DNA of 64,000 nucleotides from Actinobacillus indolicus (GTDB lineage: Bacteria; Pseudomonadota; Gammaproteobacteria; Enterobacterales; Pasteurellaceae), in contig NZ_CABFKH010000001.1 of the NCBI RefSeq assembly GCF_901764975.1, positions 124,001-188,000 of the forward strand, read 5' to 3'. Below, piece after piece: positions 53,258 through 62,169 of this stretch. Under the pieces are notes generated by a model, which saw nothing but the letters and a program-made list of their open reading frames with translations, was not told the origin of the DNA and searched no databases. How positions within the stretch are numbered: the stretch's first letter is position 1; every line of letters starts with the position of its first letter. The translations under genes and the position numbers were made by a program.

Positions 53258-55255
53258 TCATTCGCACCAAGACAAATTCACCTTGATTTCCATACTAGCG
53301 CATTAATACCTGATATGGCGAACCATTTTGATGCTGAAAAATTTATTGAAACACTCAAAACCGCTAAGGTAACTTCTATTACCTGCTTTGCAAGATGCCA
53401 CCATGGAATGCTCTATTACCCCTCTAAAGTTCACTCAGCGGCAATTCATCCTCATTTACAACGAGATCTTTTGGGCGAACAGCTAGCAATTTGTAAAGCA
53501 AATGGCGTGAAAGCTCCCGTATATATGCCGATTCAATGGGATCAATTTGTTTCAGAAAATTATCCTGAATGGTGTATGCGAACAAAAGAGGGAAAAGATA
53601 TTGTTGCCTCTTGGTCAAAAGCAGGCTATTTTGAAGATGGATTCTACACTTTCCTTTGCGTGAATTCTGCCTATCGCCAATATGTATTTGATGAAGTGGA
53701 TGAGCTACAACGCCTTTACGATATAGATGGTTTTTTCTTTGATATTGTTTATCCAAGAGCCTGCTATTGCGTTAACTGCTTGAAGAAGATGCAACAAAAT
53801 CAAGTTGATATTTATGACGAAAAAGCAGTGCTGGCATTTTCAGTCAAAACTTTAGCAGAATTCAAAAATGAATTAAGTCAACGAGTTTGGAAAAATAAAC
53901 CGAATGCGACGGTGTATTACAATACATCGCATATTCACCCGGGGTATCGTCATTTTCTCGATGCAATTTCTCACGTAGAAGTCGAATCTTTACCTTCTGG
54001 TGGATGGGGATATGATCATTTTCCGGTTGTAGGACGTTATGCGAGAACACTTGGCAAGCCTGTAATGGGTATGACTGGAAAATTTCATACCTATTGGGGC
54101 GATTTTCATTCCCTGAAAAACCAAGAAGCCTTAGAGTATGAATGCTTTTTAACAAATGCAATGGGGGCTTATGTTTCTGTTGGCGATCAAATGCATCCGG
54201 ATGGACGGCTTTCTCCAGCAGGCTATCAACTTATTGAACGTGTTTTTTCACAGCTTCAAGCCGTAGAAGAATTTAGCCATAATGTGACCGCTGTGACAGA
54301 AATAGCAGTACTTAATCCTGAAGAGAATAAACAAGATGCTGATCTGAATCTGGGTAATGCACTAATTGGTGCAACACGTTTACTGCAAGAATGTGCTTTC
54401 CAATTTGACATTATTGATAGTTATAGTGATTTTACAGCGTATAAGCTATTAATTTTGGTCGATAGTTATCGTTTATCTGAAAAGGTTATCGAAAAATTAA
54501 ATCAATATATGCAACAAGGCGGAAAACTGTTAGCGACAGGTAAATCGCCATTTAATACGGATTTAACTGAAAATCTGCTTGCTGATTTTCCTGTTGTTCC
54601 ACAGGGTAAAGTACCGTTTAGCCCTGATTATTTACGGATTAACGATAGTTACAATATTGATTTACCTAAAGAAGAACTTGTGATGTATCAAGGGGGCGTT
54701 CAAACGGAAGCAACAATGAACTCCGTAGTACTTGCCCATACGGTTAAACCTTATTTTAATCGTCAAGGGCGAGAGTTCTGCTCTCATCAACATACACCCT
54801 CAAGCCATCAAGTCTCTCATCCAGCATTAGTGAGTAGCTCGAATGTGACTTACTTCGCTAATCCTGTTTTTAGTATTTATGCACAAAAAGCGCCTAGATG
54901 GGTAAGGACATTAGTGGAAGAACGGTGTTTGGCTTTATTGAATGGCAGTAAATTGATTACTCATAATGGTCCACGCTCATTGATTGCTTTGTTAAATCAT
55001 CAAGCGGATAGAAAACGTTATATTTTACATTTACTTCATTATGTTCCTGAAAATAAATGCAAAGATCTATTGATTGTGGACAGTAAATTACCGCTATATC
55101 ACATTCAGTTTTCAATCAAACTGCCGAACATTAGAAAGGTATGTCCAATCAAACAAGAAAGCCACCTTACTCAACTGCAATTAGCACAAGATAGGCTTTC
55201 CTTTGAATTAGATAAATTAGAAGGCTATCAATTGATTTGTTTGGAATATGATTAA
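53255..55255 (+). CDS. GHL6/GH151-like glycoside hydrolase (possible alpha-L-fucosidase)
   Basis: 666-residue cytosolic protein from ATG 53255. The TIM-barrel part (~1-370) shows the GHL6 pattern: QIHLDFHTSALIPDM, FARCHHGMLYYPSK, GVKAPVYMPIQWD, GFFFDIVYPRACYC (candidate nucleophile D163) with a CYCVNC cysteine set, ESLPSGGWGYDHFPVVGRYA, MGMTGKFHTYWGDFHSLK and VSVGDQMHPDGRL. A Rossmann-like beta-galactosidase-trimerisation domain follows (~385-500: ILVDSYRLSEKVIEKL, GGKLLATG), then a beta-rich C-terminus. Characterised GH151 relatives release alpha-L-fucose; this and a beta-galactosidase role are the main options. It is the last gene of the operon. Confidence 0.78.
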   Translation: MSFAPRQIHLDFHTSALIPDMANHFDAEKFIETLKTAKVTSITCFARCHHGMLYYPSKVHSAAIHPHLQRDLLGEQLAICKANGVKAPVYMPIQWDQFVSENYPEWCMRTKEGKDIVASWSKAGYFEDGFYTFLCVNSAYRQYVFDEVDELQRLYDIDGFFFDIVYPRACYCVNCLKKMQQNQVDIYDEKAVLAFSVKTLAEFKNELSQRVWKNKPNATVYYNTSHIHPGYRHFLDAISHVEVESLPSGGWGYDHFPVVGRYARTLGKPVMGMTGKFHTYWGDFHSLKNQEALEYECFLTNAMGAYVSVGDQMHPDGRLSPAGYQLIERVFSQLQAVEEFSHNVTAVTEIAVLNPEENKQDADLNLGNALIGATRLLQECAFQFDIIDSYSDFTAYKLLILVDSYRLSEKVIEKLNQYMQQGGKLLATGKSPFNTDLTENLLADFPVVPQGKVPFSPDYLRINDSYNIDLPKEELVMYQGGVQTEATMNSVVLAHTVKPYFNRQGREFCSHQHTPSSHQVSHPALVSSSNVTYFANPVFSIYAQKAPRWVRTLVEERCLALLNGSKLITHNGPRSLIALLNHQADRKRYILHLLHYVPENKCKDLLIVDSKLPLYHIQFSIKLPNIRKVCPIKQESHLTQLQLAQDRLSFELDKLEGYQLICLEYD

Positions 55256-55257
55256 CC

Positions 55258-55986
55258 TTAATTCGCAATATTCATAAGGATATTGCGAATTTTTTCGCTG
55301 TCTGCAATATCTAATAAGTCGTCTTGTGATGCACTTCCCATTTTGGCTGTGCTAGCTAAGTGCATTTCGCTTTTGCGTTGCCCTTTGGCTGAAAAATGAA
55401 TTTCAGGCACTTGGGTTTGTTCAATGATTTGTTTAACATTATCTGCATTGACCCCACAGCCAGCCATTACTTGAATACGCCCATTCGCTTGTTTGACTAA
55501 CTGCTGAATAACAGGAATGCCATCAAAAGCAGTTGCAGCCTGTCCTGATGTCAAAATACGGTGGCAACCAAAGTCGATAAGTTGTTCAAGGGAAACAAAG
55601 GGATCTTTACAGAGATCAAAGGCTCTGTGAAAAGTGATCTCCATACCTTGTGAGGCCTTAACTAATAGTTCTGTCGTCGCTAAATCAATCTCGCCATTTG
55701 CAGATAATGCTCCAAATACGACCGCTTGTATGCCAAGCTGTTTGGCAGTTGCAATATCGTTGAGCATTATCTGAATTTCATCTTCGCTATACAGAAAATC
55801 ACCCGCACGTGGGCGGATCATCAACGCTAGGGGAATAGTCGAAATGTGTTGAGACTGCTGAATAAAGCCTAGATTCGGTGTTAAACCGCCAACCGCAAGG
55901 GCAGAACATAACTCAATACGGTCAATCGGAAATTGATTTGCGGTTATAACCGATTCTAGATTATCGACACAGATCTCAACTTTCAT
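55258..55986 (-). CDS. cutC: CutC family protein
   Basis: TIM-barrel protein annotated as a copper homeostasis factor; its true activity is uncertain. The 242 residues show MKVEICVDNLESVITANQ, RIELCSALAVGGLTPNLGFI, MIRPRAGDFLYSEDEI, VFGALSANGEID, ITFHRAFDLCKDPFVSLEQLI, RILTSGQAATA and VMAGCGVNADNV, all typical of CutC. Here it is at the end of galTKM-cutC (4 nt after galM) and convergent with the hydrolase gene, two bases between the stops. Its 3' end carries the opposing operon's terminator. Confidence 0.94.
   Translation of the reverse strand: MKVEICVDNLESVITANQFPIDRIELCSALAVGGLTPNLGFIQQSQHISTIPLALMIRPRAGDFLYSEDEIQIMLNDIATAKQLGIQAVVFGALSANGEIDLATTELLVKASQGMEITFHRAFDLCKDPFVSLEQLIDFGCHRILTSGQAATAFDGIPVIQQLVKQANGRIQVMAGCGVNADNVKQIIEQTQVPEIHFSAKGQRKSEMHLASTAKMGSASQDDLLDIADSEKIRNILMNIAN
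55261..55295 (+). terminator. Operon terminator located inside the cutC coding sequence
   Basis: ATTCGCAATAT (55261-55271) and ATATTGCGAAT (55280-55290) form a perfect 11-bp stem with an 8-nt loop, followed by TTTTT. It acts on the plus strand, 6 nt after the hydrolase stop, but its DNA encodes the last residues of CutC (RNILMNIAN) on the minus strand. On the minus strand no T run follows. Confidence 0.85.
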
Positions 55987-55990
55987 TTAT

Positions 55991-56980
55991 TTATTCCTCC
56001 ACGATAAAGCGATAATGAATGTGATGTTGATAAGGCTCGTTTGCTTTGCTGATTCCGCCATAGTGCCACCATTCAGGGTGGTTTGGGGTGTCAGGGAAAA
56101 ACTCAGGTTCTAAGGCAACCCCTGCATAATCGGGATAGCTTCCGCCCGTCAAATTAGGCTGTCCGTCCAGCCAGTTCCCTGTATAAACTTGCAATGCTGG
56201 TTTGGTGGTGCGAAGTTCAAGACGAAGATTCTCATAAGTTAAAACGGCATCAGCTTGACAAGCGGTCAAATCTTGGCAATGTTTTGCAAGTAAAAAGGCG
56301 TGGTCGTAACCTTTGACTGCTTGTTGAACGGTATCGGCCAGTAAATCTTGTCCTATCATTTTTGCTGTGCGGAAATCAAAACTTGTTCCTTCAACGGCTT
56401 TTAATGGAGCGTTCGGAATGCCGTTAGCACCGACAGGCAGGTATTTCTCAGCATTGAGTTGTAGGCTATGTTGATGAATGGTCGGTTCATTAGAAAGATT
56501 GAAATAGGCGTGGTTGGTAAAGCAGAGCGGTGTATCTTGAGAACTTACTGCATTAAATTCAATCTCAAGTTGATTGCCATTCAAGCGATAAACGACAGTC
56601 GCAGTCACTTCACCGCCAAAGCCTTCTTCACCATTTGCAAAAATTTTATGAAAAGTGACCGCTTGTTCATCTGCCGATTGCACCTGCCACACACATTTAT
56701 CTGCCCCGATTTCCCCACCGTGCAAATTATTTTCCCCGTTATTTTTTGCCAAGGTGAACCTTTGCCCGTTAAGCTCAAAGGTGCCATTTGCAATTCGGTT
56801 GGCATAACGCCCTACCGTTGCACCGAAATAGGCTGATTGCTCTTGCCAACGCTCAGGTGTGGTGGTTACTAATACTTCTCGTTGTTCATTTGGCAATTTA
56901 ACTACGCAAGAAAGCCAAGATGCACCAAAGTCAGATAGGGTGATTTTAAGATGATCGTTTTCAAGGGTATAAATTTTCAT
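55991..56980 (-). CDS. galM: Aldose 1-epimerase (galactose mutarotase)
   Basis: Interconverts alpha- and beta-galactose/glucose before GalK. The start is the ATG complementary to 56978-56980 (MKIYTLENDHLKITL), with GAGAG upstream; the frame extends four codons further. The 329 residues show GRYANRIANGTFELNGQ, NNGENNLHGGEIGADK (H-G-G), CFTNHAYFNLS (catalytic His), GYDHAFLL and a C-terminal VALEPEFFPDTPNHPEW with the catalytic Glu. It follows galK by 23 nt. Two uptake signals lie inside it (near 56258 and 56660). Confidence 0.96.
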   Translation of the reverse strand: MKIYTLENDHLKITLSDFGASWLSCVVKLPNEQREVLVTTTPERWQEQSAYFGATVGRYANRIANGTFELNGQRFTLAKNNGENNLHGGEIGADKCVWQVQSADEQAVTFHKIFANGEEGFGGEVTATVVYRLNGNQLEIEFNAVSSQDTPLCFTNHAYFNLSNEPTIHQHSLQLNAEKYLPVGANGIPNAPLKAVEGTSFDFRTAKMIGQDLLADTVQQAVKGYDHAFLLAKHCQDLTACQADAVLTYENLRLELRTTKPALQVYTGNWLDGQPNLTGGSYPDYAGVALEPEFFPDTPNHPEWWHYGGISKANEPYQHHIHYRFIVEE

Positions 56981-57003
56981 ATTTACTCTCACTGATTTAT
57001 TGA

Positions 57004-58158
57004 TTAAACCACTCTCACCCCATTACTTGCTGTACAAACATAGAAGGTTTCTTGAATGCCAGTTTGTTTTTGGTAGTTTTCTGCGATGAGTTTACGCAAC
57101 GCTTCCACTTTTTCATTTGGAACTAAGCAGACAATACAACCGCCGAAGCCACCGCCTGTCATTCTTGCACCGCCATTTTTGCCAATAGCGACTTGAGCTA
57201 ATTCAACTAAATAGTCAATTTCTGGGATAGTGATTTCAAAATCATCACGCATTGAGTCGTGGGATTCGCCCATTAATACGCCTAATTTTTGCATATCGTT
57301 GGCTTTCAAGGCTTCAACCGCTTCTAGTACACGATGATTTTCGCTGATAACGTGTTTTGCACGTTTGTAAGCTAATTCATTAAGCTGTTGTAACTCTGCC
57401 GCTCGCTCAATAAATTGTTCAGGGCTAACATCTCTCAATGCTTTAACGCCAAAGAATTGTGCCGCAAATTCACACTCTTGACGGCGACTGTTATATTCCC
57501 CAGTCACTAAATCGTGTTTGACGTTAGAGTTAATGATCGCAATGGAATAACCTTGCGGCACAGGGGTTGGGCTAATTTCTAAGCTACGACAATCGATCAT
57601 CACAAGGTGATCTTTTTGTCCTAATGCCGAAGTGAGCTGATCCATATTGCCACAATTTGCACCGACAAATTTATTCTCAGCACGTTGTCCGATTAAGGCG
57701 ATCTCCGCTAGACTAATCGGTAAATTACCTAACACTTGGCAGGTTTTACCGATAGAAATTTCAAGGGCAGCAGACGAGCTTAATCCTGACGACATCGGTA
57801 CATCACTAGTCATTGTAATATCCGCCCCTTGAATAAATTCAGGACAACGTTCTTGAATATATTTCACCACGCCACGCACATAGTTTTTCCATTTATCTTC
57901 GCTTTGTGGAATTTCTTTTTTAATATCAAAGGCATCAGTTTCATTAATATCAATCGCATAGACACGCCAAATGGAATCGTCACGTTTCGCAAAACTCACA
58001 GACATACCGTAGTTGATCGCACAAGGCATCACAAAGCCATCGTTATAATCGGTATGTTCGCCGATAATATTTACACGACCTGGAGCAAAGACGGTTTGCT
58101 GTGACGCATAACCAAAATGTTGTTCAAATTGAGTTTGAGAGAGTTGGATCGGGGTCAT
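57004..58158 (-). CDS. galK: Galactokinase
   Basis: Phosphorylates alpha-D-galactose to galactose-1-phosphate with ATP, first committed step of the Leloir pathway. The 384 residues show the galactokinase signature [20 protein letters not shown] (near 26), the ATP loop [12 protein letters not shown] (near 121), [20 protein letters not shown] and [17 protein letters not shown] near the C-terminus. It lies between galT and galM, 60 nt after galT with a palindrome in the gap. Confidence 0.98.
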   Translation of the reverse strand: MTPIQLSQTQFEQHFGYASQQTVFAPGRVNIIGEHTDYNDGFVMPCAINYGMSVSFAKRDDSIWRVYAIDINETDAFDIKKEIPQSEDKWKNYVRGVVKYIQERCPEFIQGADITMTSDVPMSSGLSSSAALEISIGKTCQVLGNLPISLAEIALIGQRAENKFVGANCGNMDQLTSALGQKDHLVMIDCRSLEISPTPVPQGYSIAIINSNVKHDLVTGEYNSRRQECEFAAQFFGVKALRDVSPEQFIERAAELQQLNELAYKRAKHVISENHRVLEAVEALKANDMQKLGVLMGESHDSMRDDFEITIPEIDYLVELAQVAIGKNGGARMTGGGFGGCIVCLVPNEKVEALRKLIAENYQKQTGIQETFYVCTASNGVRVV

Positions 58159-58188
58159 TGTTATCTTCCTTTGTTATTTTTTTATGTA

Positions 58189-58212
58189 GGGGCGAACCGA
58201 TGTGTTCGCCCC
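58189..58212. repeat. Palindromic element between galT and galK
   Basis: GGGGCGAAC (58189-58197) and GTTCGCCCC (58204-58212) form a 9-bp GC-rich stem with a 6-nt loop. In the gal mRNA no U run follows, so it looks like a REP-type palindrome that may stabilise the upstream message. Confidence 0.6.
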
Positions 58213-58218
58213 ATTCAT

Positions 58219-59271
58219 TTATCTTTGTTTATAATGAACATCTTCACTCACCGCTCTTAATTTTTCAGCGGCTTGCTCTGGGGTTAAATCCCGTTGGGCT
58301 TCGGCTAACATTTCATAGCCGACCATAAATTTTCGTACCGTTGCAGAGCGAAGTAGTGGCGGATAGAAATAGGCGTGCAGTTGCCAATGTTCAATATTTT
58401 GCCCATCTTTAAAGAACGGAGCAAAATGCCAGCCCATTGAATAAGGGAAAGCACATTCAAACAGATTATCATAACGGCAGGTCAGCTTTTTAATCGCTAA
58501 AGCTAAATCGTCTTTTTCCGCTTCGCTCAATTCACTCATTCGTTTGATATGGCGTTTCGGCATCAAAATGGTTTCATAAGGCCACGCCGCCCAATATGGC
58601 ACAACTGCAAGCCAATGTTCTGTTTCTGTCACGGTGCGTGTGCCATCTTTTAGCTCTGCTTGAGCATAATCGACCAATAAATTTGAGCCGTATTGTTCAT
58701 AGTAACAACGCAAATTTTTATCTTTTGTTGCAATTTCATTCGGTAAAAACGAGTTCGCCCAAATTTGCCCGTGTGGGTGTGGTTGTGAACAACCCATCAT
58801 CGCCCCTTTATTTTCAAAGGCTTGAACCCACAGATAATCTTTGCCTAGCTCTTCTAATTGAGCATTCCAAGTATCGACCACACCACGAATTTTTTCCACA
58901 GGCAATTCAGGGAGTGTTTTACTGTGATCAGGCGAAAAGCAAATCACCCTAGCCAAACCACGAACCCCTTGAATTTTAAACAACGGATTGTCAGAGGGCG
59001 GAGCATCAGGTGTATCTTGCATCAAAGCAGCAAAATCGTTGGCAAACACATAAGTGCCTTGATAATCAGGGTTTACGTCGCCTGAAACACGGGTGTTCGT
59101 TGGACAGAGAAAGCACTTTTCATCATAACTTGGTAACTGTTCAACGGACGCTTTATCCACTTGACCACTCCACGGACGTTTCGCTCTATGTGGAGAAACT
59201 AAAATCCACTCATCTTTTAAGGGGTTATAACGGCGGTGAGGGTGATCATCTAACTCAAATTTTTGGCTCAT
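58219..59271 (-). CDS. galT: Galactose-1-phosphate uridylyltransferase
   Basis: Exchanges UMP between UDP-glucose and galactose-1-phosphate. The 350 residues show [23 protein letters not shown], zinc ligands C53 and C56 (KCFLCPTN), [20 protein letters not shown] with the catalytic His of HPH, and [29 protein letters not shown]. It is the first gene of galTKM-cutC. galE is not in the window. A CRP site (59335-59350) and a TATACT -10 (59307-59312) lie upstream at class II spacing. Confidence 0.98.
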   Translation of the reverse strand: MSQKFELDDHPHRRYNPLKDEWILVSPHRAKRPWSGQVDKASVEQLPSYDEKCFLCPTNTRVSGDVNPDYQGTYVFANDFAALMQDTPDAPPSDNPLFKIQGVRGLARVICFSPDHSKTLPELPVEKIRGVVDTWNAQLEELGKDYLWVQAFENKGAMMGCSQPHPHGQIWANSFLPNEIATKDKNLRCYYEQYGSNLLVDYAQAELKDGTRTVTETEHWLAVVPYWAAWPYETILMPKRHIKRMSELSEAEKDDLALAIKKLTCRYDNLFECAFPYSMGWHFAPFFKDGQNIEHWQLHAYFYPPLLRSATVRKFMVGYEMLAEAQRDLTPEQAAEKLRAVSEDVHYKQR

Positions 59272-59306
59272 TTGGAGTGTCCTTTCAAAAAATTAAAATT
59301 AAATGG

Positions 59307-59350
59307 AGTATAAGCGAAAATCCTAAAAAGAGTATGTGAAGTAGATCACA
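59307..59350 (-). promoter_or_regulatory. CRP-dependent promoter of galTKM
   Basis: TGTGA-AGTAGA-TCACA (59335-59350) is a perfect CRP core. On the minus strand TATACT (complement of 59307-59312) gives an expected start near 59300, placing the CRP centre at about -42, the classic class II position. No separate -35 is obvious. Confidence 0.75.
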
Positions 59351-59369
59351 AAATGAGAAGGGTAAAACG

Positions 59370-59415
59370 ACAAGCGGTGAGATTTACCTATTTTTTTGCA
59401 AATCTCACCGCTTGT
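59370..59415 (-). terminator. alr terminator, inverted uptake-signal pair
   Basis: ACAAGCGGTGAGATTT (59370-59385) and AAATCTCACCGCTTGT (59400-59415) are perfect complements over 16 bp. On the minus strand it follows the alr stop by 5 nt and ends with only a short T content, so efficiency is uncertain. Confidence 0.7.
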
Positions 59416-59420
59416 AAGTC

Positions 59421-60545
59421 TTAATCTTTGTATTCAATGATAACCCTTGGGGTTAATTTGGTTATCAGCTCATAATTGATAACGCCAATGGCTTCGGCGA
59501 CTTCTTCAATTAACAATCTTTCTCCCCAAAGTTCTACTTCATCGCCAACTTTGTCTTGGCTATCTACACCGAGATCAACGGTCATCATATCCATTGAAAC
59601 ACGTCCAACAATCGGCACTTTTCTGCCATTAATAAACACAGGTGTGCCTTCAGGGGCATTGCGTGGATAGCCATCGCCATAGCCAATCGCAACTACGCCA
59701 ATTTTAGTATCTTTCGGGCTGACCCAAGCTCCGCCATAGCCAACAGGCTCATTAGCTTTATGGGTTCTGACAGCAATTAATGAAGATGAGAGGGTCATCA
59801 CAGGTTTAAAACCTAAGTCGGTAATTGGCTGAGCGTGTGGCGAAATACCGTGCATAATAATCCCTGGACGAACCCAATCATAATGGGCTTCTTTCCAATA
59901 CAAAATACCGCTTGATGCAGAAATACTACGTTCCACATCATAATCTCGGCTCACCGCTTCAAAGGTAGCGATTTGTTTTTCCGTGTAGCCACAGTCTGGT
60001 TCGTCTGCTCGACTAAAATGGCTGACGAAATTGATATTTTCGACTAAAGGACACTGTTTTAAACGTTGATAAAATTCAGGAACTTGTTCTGGATGAACGC
60101 CCAAACGGTGCATTCCCGTATCAATTTTCAGCCAAACGGTAATCGGGAAATAGATTTTTGTTTTTCGTTTCCAAAAGCCTTTCTCTTTTTCGGCTTGCCA
60201 TTCTTGAGAGGCTTTCTCAAGCAGTTCTAATTGTTCAACACAATGGATAACGGTATCAAAACGGCGAGAGAGTGTTTTAAGCAACTCTTCACGATCAAAA
60301 AAACCTTCAAGCAACAAAATTTTGCCCGCATAGCCACTTTCTTGAATGGTTAGGGCTTCTTTGATCCGTGCAACACCAAAGGCTTCCACTTGATCTTCGA
60401 GATTTTTAATCACTGGGCGAATACCTTGTCCGTAAGCATTAGCTTTGACGACAGCACAAATTTTACTGTTCGGGGCAAGGGATTTTATTAAGCGCATATT
60501 GTGACGTAATGCACTACCATTGATCGTTGCTGTTGCGGGTTTCAT
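59421..60545 (-). CDS. alr: Alanine racemase
   Basis: PLP-dependent production of D-alanine for peptidoglycan. The start is the ATG complementary to 60543-60545 (MKPATATINGSALRHN) with AAGGATGG upstream; the open frame reaches 60569 without homology. The 374 residues show the PLP lysine K34 in CAVVKANAYGQG, WLKIDTGMHRLGV, the NFVSHFSRADEP segment, VRPGIIMHGISP and the C-terminal GYGDGYPRNAPEGTPVFINGRKVPIVGRVSMDMMTVDL. Confidence 0.96.
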   Translation of the reverse strand: MKPATATINGSALRHNMRLIKSLAPNSKICAVVKANAYGQGIRPVIKNLEDQVEAFGVARIKEALTIQESGYAGKILLLEGFFDREELLKTLSRRFDTVIHCVEQLELLEKASQEWQAEKEKGFWKRKTKIYFPITVWLKIDTGMHRLGVHPEQVPEFYQRLKQCPLVENINFVSHFSRADEPDCGYTEKQIATFEAVSRDYDVERSISASSGILYWKEAHYDWVRPGIIMHGISPHAQPITDLGFKPVMTLSSSLIAVRTHKANEPVGYGGAWVSPKDTKIGVVAIGYGDGYPRNAPEGTPVFINGRKVPIVGRVSMDMMTVDLGVDSQDKVGDEVELWGERLLIEEVAEAIGVINYELITKLTPRVIIEYKD

Positions 60546-60667
60546 GTGAGTTCCATCCTTAATTATCATGAGTCAAATTATACGCCTAAATTTGTAAAAA
60601 TCCTTATAAATTAGGGTGAAAATGGTTACTATATCGTCATCATTCATTCTAGTTTAAGGAGATGACT

Positions 60668-61579
60668 ATGTTTGATTTTGCGATTGTACCGATTGTATTT
60701 GTAGTTTTGGTTGTATTTATTTTGTTATCTACTGTTAAGACTGTGCCACAAGGGTTTCATTGGACGATAGAACGCTTTGGGCGTTATACCAAAACCTTAA
60801 CGCCAGGGTTAAATATCGTCGTGCCGTTTATTGACCGTGTTGGACGTAAAATCAATATGATGGAACAAGTCTTGGATATTCCATCACAAGAAGTGATTTC
60901 TAAGGACAATGCCAGTGTAGCAATTGATGCTGTATGCTTTGTACAAGTCATTGATGCACGTCGAGCAGCTTATGAAGTAAATCATTTAGAACAGGCGATT
61001 GTGAATTTAACCATGACCAATATGCGTACGGTTTTAGGTTCAATGGATTTAGATGATATGCTTTCACAGCGAGATCTGATTAATGGCAGATTATTGGCGA
61101 TTGTGGATGAAGCGACAAATATTTGGGGAGTAAAAGTTACCCGTATTGAAATTCGAGATGTTCGCCCCCCAAAAGAGCTTGTGGAAGCAATGAATGCTCA
61201 GATGAAAGCAGAACGTAATAAACGTGCGGATATTTTGGAAGCGGAAGGGATTCGTCAGGCAGAGATTTTGCGTGCTGAAGGGGAAAAACAGGCTCGTATT
61301 CTAAAAGCAGAAGGGGAGCGACAAGAAGCCTTTTTACAAGCGGAAGCCCGTGAACGTGCCGCAGAAGCCGAAGCGAAAGCCACTCAAATGGTGTCTGAAG
61401 CGATAGCCAGTGGCGATACCAAAGCGATTAATTACTTTATTGCACAAAAATATACGGAAGCGATTAAAGAGATCGGCTCTGCAGACAACAGTAAAGTGGT
61501 GCTGATGCCGTTAGAAGCTGGGAATTTAATTGGCTCTGTGGCGGGCATTGCGGAATTACTTAAGGGCGATAAGAAATAG
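60668..61579 (+). CDS. qmcA: SPFH/Band-7 membrane protein (QmcA-like)
   Basis: Membrane-anchored SPFH-domain protein of the QmcA/YbbK type, thought to organise membrane microdomains or proteolysis. The start is ATG 60668, six bases after AAGGAG; an ATG at 60662 abuts the ribosome site. The 303 residues begin with one helix ([18 protein letters not shown]), then the Band-7 domain ([55 protein letters not shown]) and an Ala/Glu-rich coiled coil (~175-250). The NfeD partner follows after 9 nt, the usual pairing. Confidence 0.92.
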   Translation: MFDFAIVPIVFVVLVVFILLSTVKTVPQGFHWTIERFGRYTKTLTPGLNIVVPFIDRVGRKINMMEQVLDIPSQEVISKDNASVAIDAVCFVQVIDARRAAYEVNHLEQAIVNLTMTNMRTVLGSMDLDDMLSQRDLINGRLLAIVDEATNIWGVKVTRIEIRDVRPPKELVEAMNAQMKAERNKRADILEAEGIRQAEILRAEGEKQARILKAEGERQEAFLQAEARERAAEAEAKATQMVSEAIASGDTKAINYFIAQKYTEAIKEIGSADNSKVVLMPLEAGNLIGSVAGIAELLKGDKK

Positions 61580-61588
61580 GGGGAAGTG

Positions 61589-62029
61589 ATGGAGTGGCTT
61601 TCAGGTTGGACTGCGTGGCTGATTTTCGGTTTTATATTGCTGATTTTAGAAACGGTTATCGCAGGAATTTTTATTATGTGGTGGGGCTTTGCGGCATTGA
61701 TTGTCGCACTCATGGTCGCATTATTTCCTGATGTTGCGTTTGGCTGGCAAGCCACTACTTTTGCAGTATTAGCCCTACTGTTTAGCGTAGCATGGTGGAA
61801 ATATCAACATAGTAAAGACAAGCAAGAAGATCAGAATGTAGATCTGAACGCTCGAGACCATGCGATGATCGGCTCTCAAGGTGTGATCGTCGAAATCCTT
61901 GAAAATGGTATCGCACGTGGCAAATTTGGCGATACCACTTGGCGAGTAGTTGGAGCAGAATTGAACCTAGGCGATACTGTGACTGTGGTTAAAGTGGATG
62001 GTATTACTTTATTTGTGGTGAAGAAATAG
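61589..62029 (+). CDS. NfeD-family membrane protein (YbbK/NfeD1b-like)
   Basis: Short NfeD protein lacking the protease domain, 146 residues. Hydrophobic helices lie at residues ~10-30 (WLIFGFILLILETVIAGIFI), ~32-50 and ~55-75, followed by a C-terminal OB-fold (IGSQGVIVEILENGIARGKFGDTTWRV, LGDTVTVVKVDGITLFV). It is paired with the SPFH gene upstream, forming a stomatin/NfeD complex by analogy. ATG 61589 is chosen with GGGGGAA upstream; a GTG at 61586 is possible. Confidence 0.88.
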   Translation: MEWLSGWTAWLIFGFILLILETVIAGIFIMWWGFAALIVALMVALFPDVAFGWQATTFAVLALLFSVAWWKYQHSKDKQEDQNVDLNARDHAMIGSQGVIVEILENGIARGKFGDTTWRVVGAELNLGDTVTVVKVDGITLFVVKK

Positions 62030-62065
62030 TCTTTTAACTACGCTTTGTGTTAATTATCTATGTAA

Positions 62066-62114
62066 ACAAGCGGTGACTTTTCTGCAACATTTTGCAAAAG
62101 TGACTGCTTTTATT
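62066..62114 (+). terminator. Decayed uptake-signal pair after the NfeD gene
   Basis: ACAAGCGGTGACTTTT (62066-62081) faces AAAAGTGACTGCTTTT (62096-62111), which is the expected complement with a few changes (ACTGCT for ACCGCT). The hairpin is therefore weakened. TATTTTT follows. Confidence 0.5.
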
Positions 62115-62129
62115 TTTCTAGTTTTTGGT

Positions 62130-62148
62130 TATAATAACTTTGTTATTA
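62130..62148 (+). promoter_or_regulatory. Promoter/operator of the toxin-antitoxin module
   Basis: TATAAT (62130-62135) overlaps a perfect inverted repeat TAATAAC-TTT-GTTATTA (62132-62148), 21 nt before the antitoxin start. The position suggests autorepression by the AbrB-type antitoxin. Confidence 0.5.
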
Positions 62149-62169
62149 CATTTTGTGAAGGGTAAAACA

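Noticed and set aside
53424-53756. 110-residue frame antisense to the glycoside hydrolase
   Set aside because: No ribosome site or domain; codon pattern mirrors the sense gene.
62125-62169. Longer antitoxin start (15 extra residues)
   Set aside because: The extension runs through the promoter -10 and operator repeat; ATG 62170 has a ribosome site and begins the AbrB domain.
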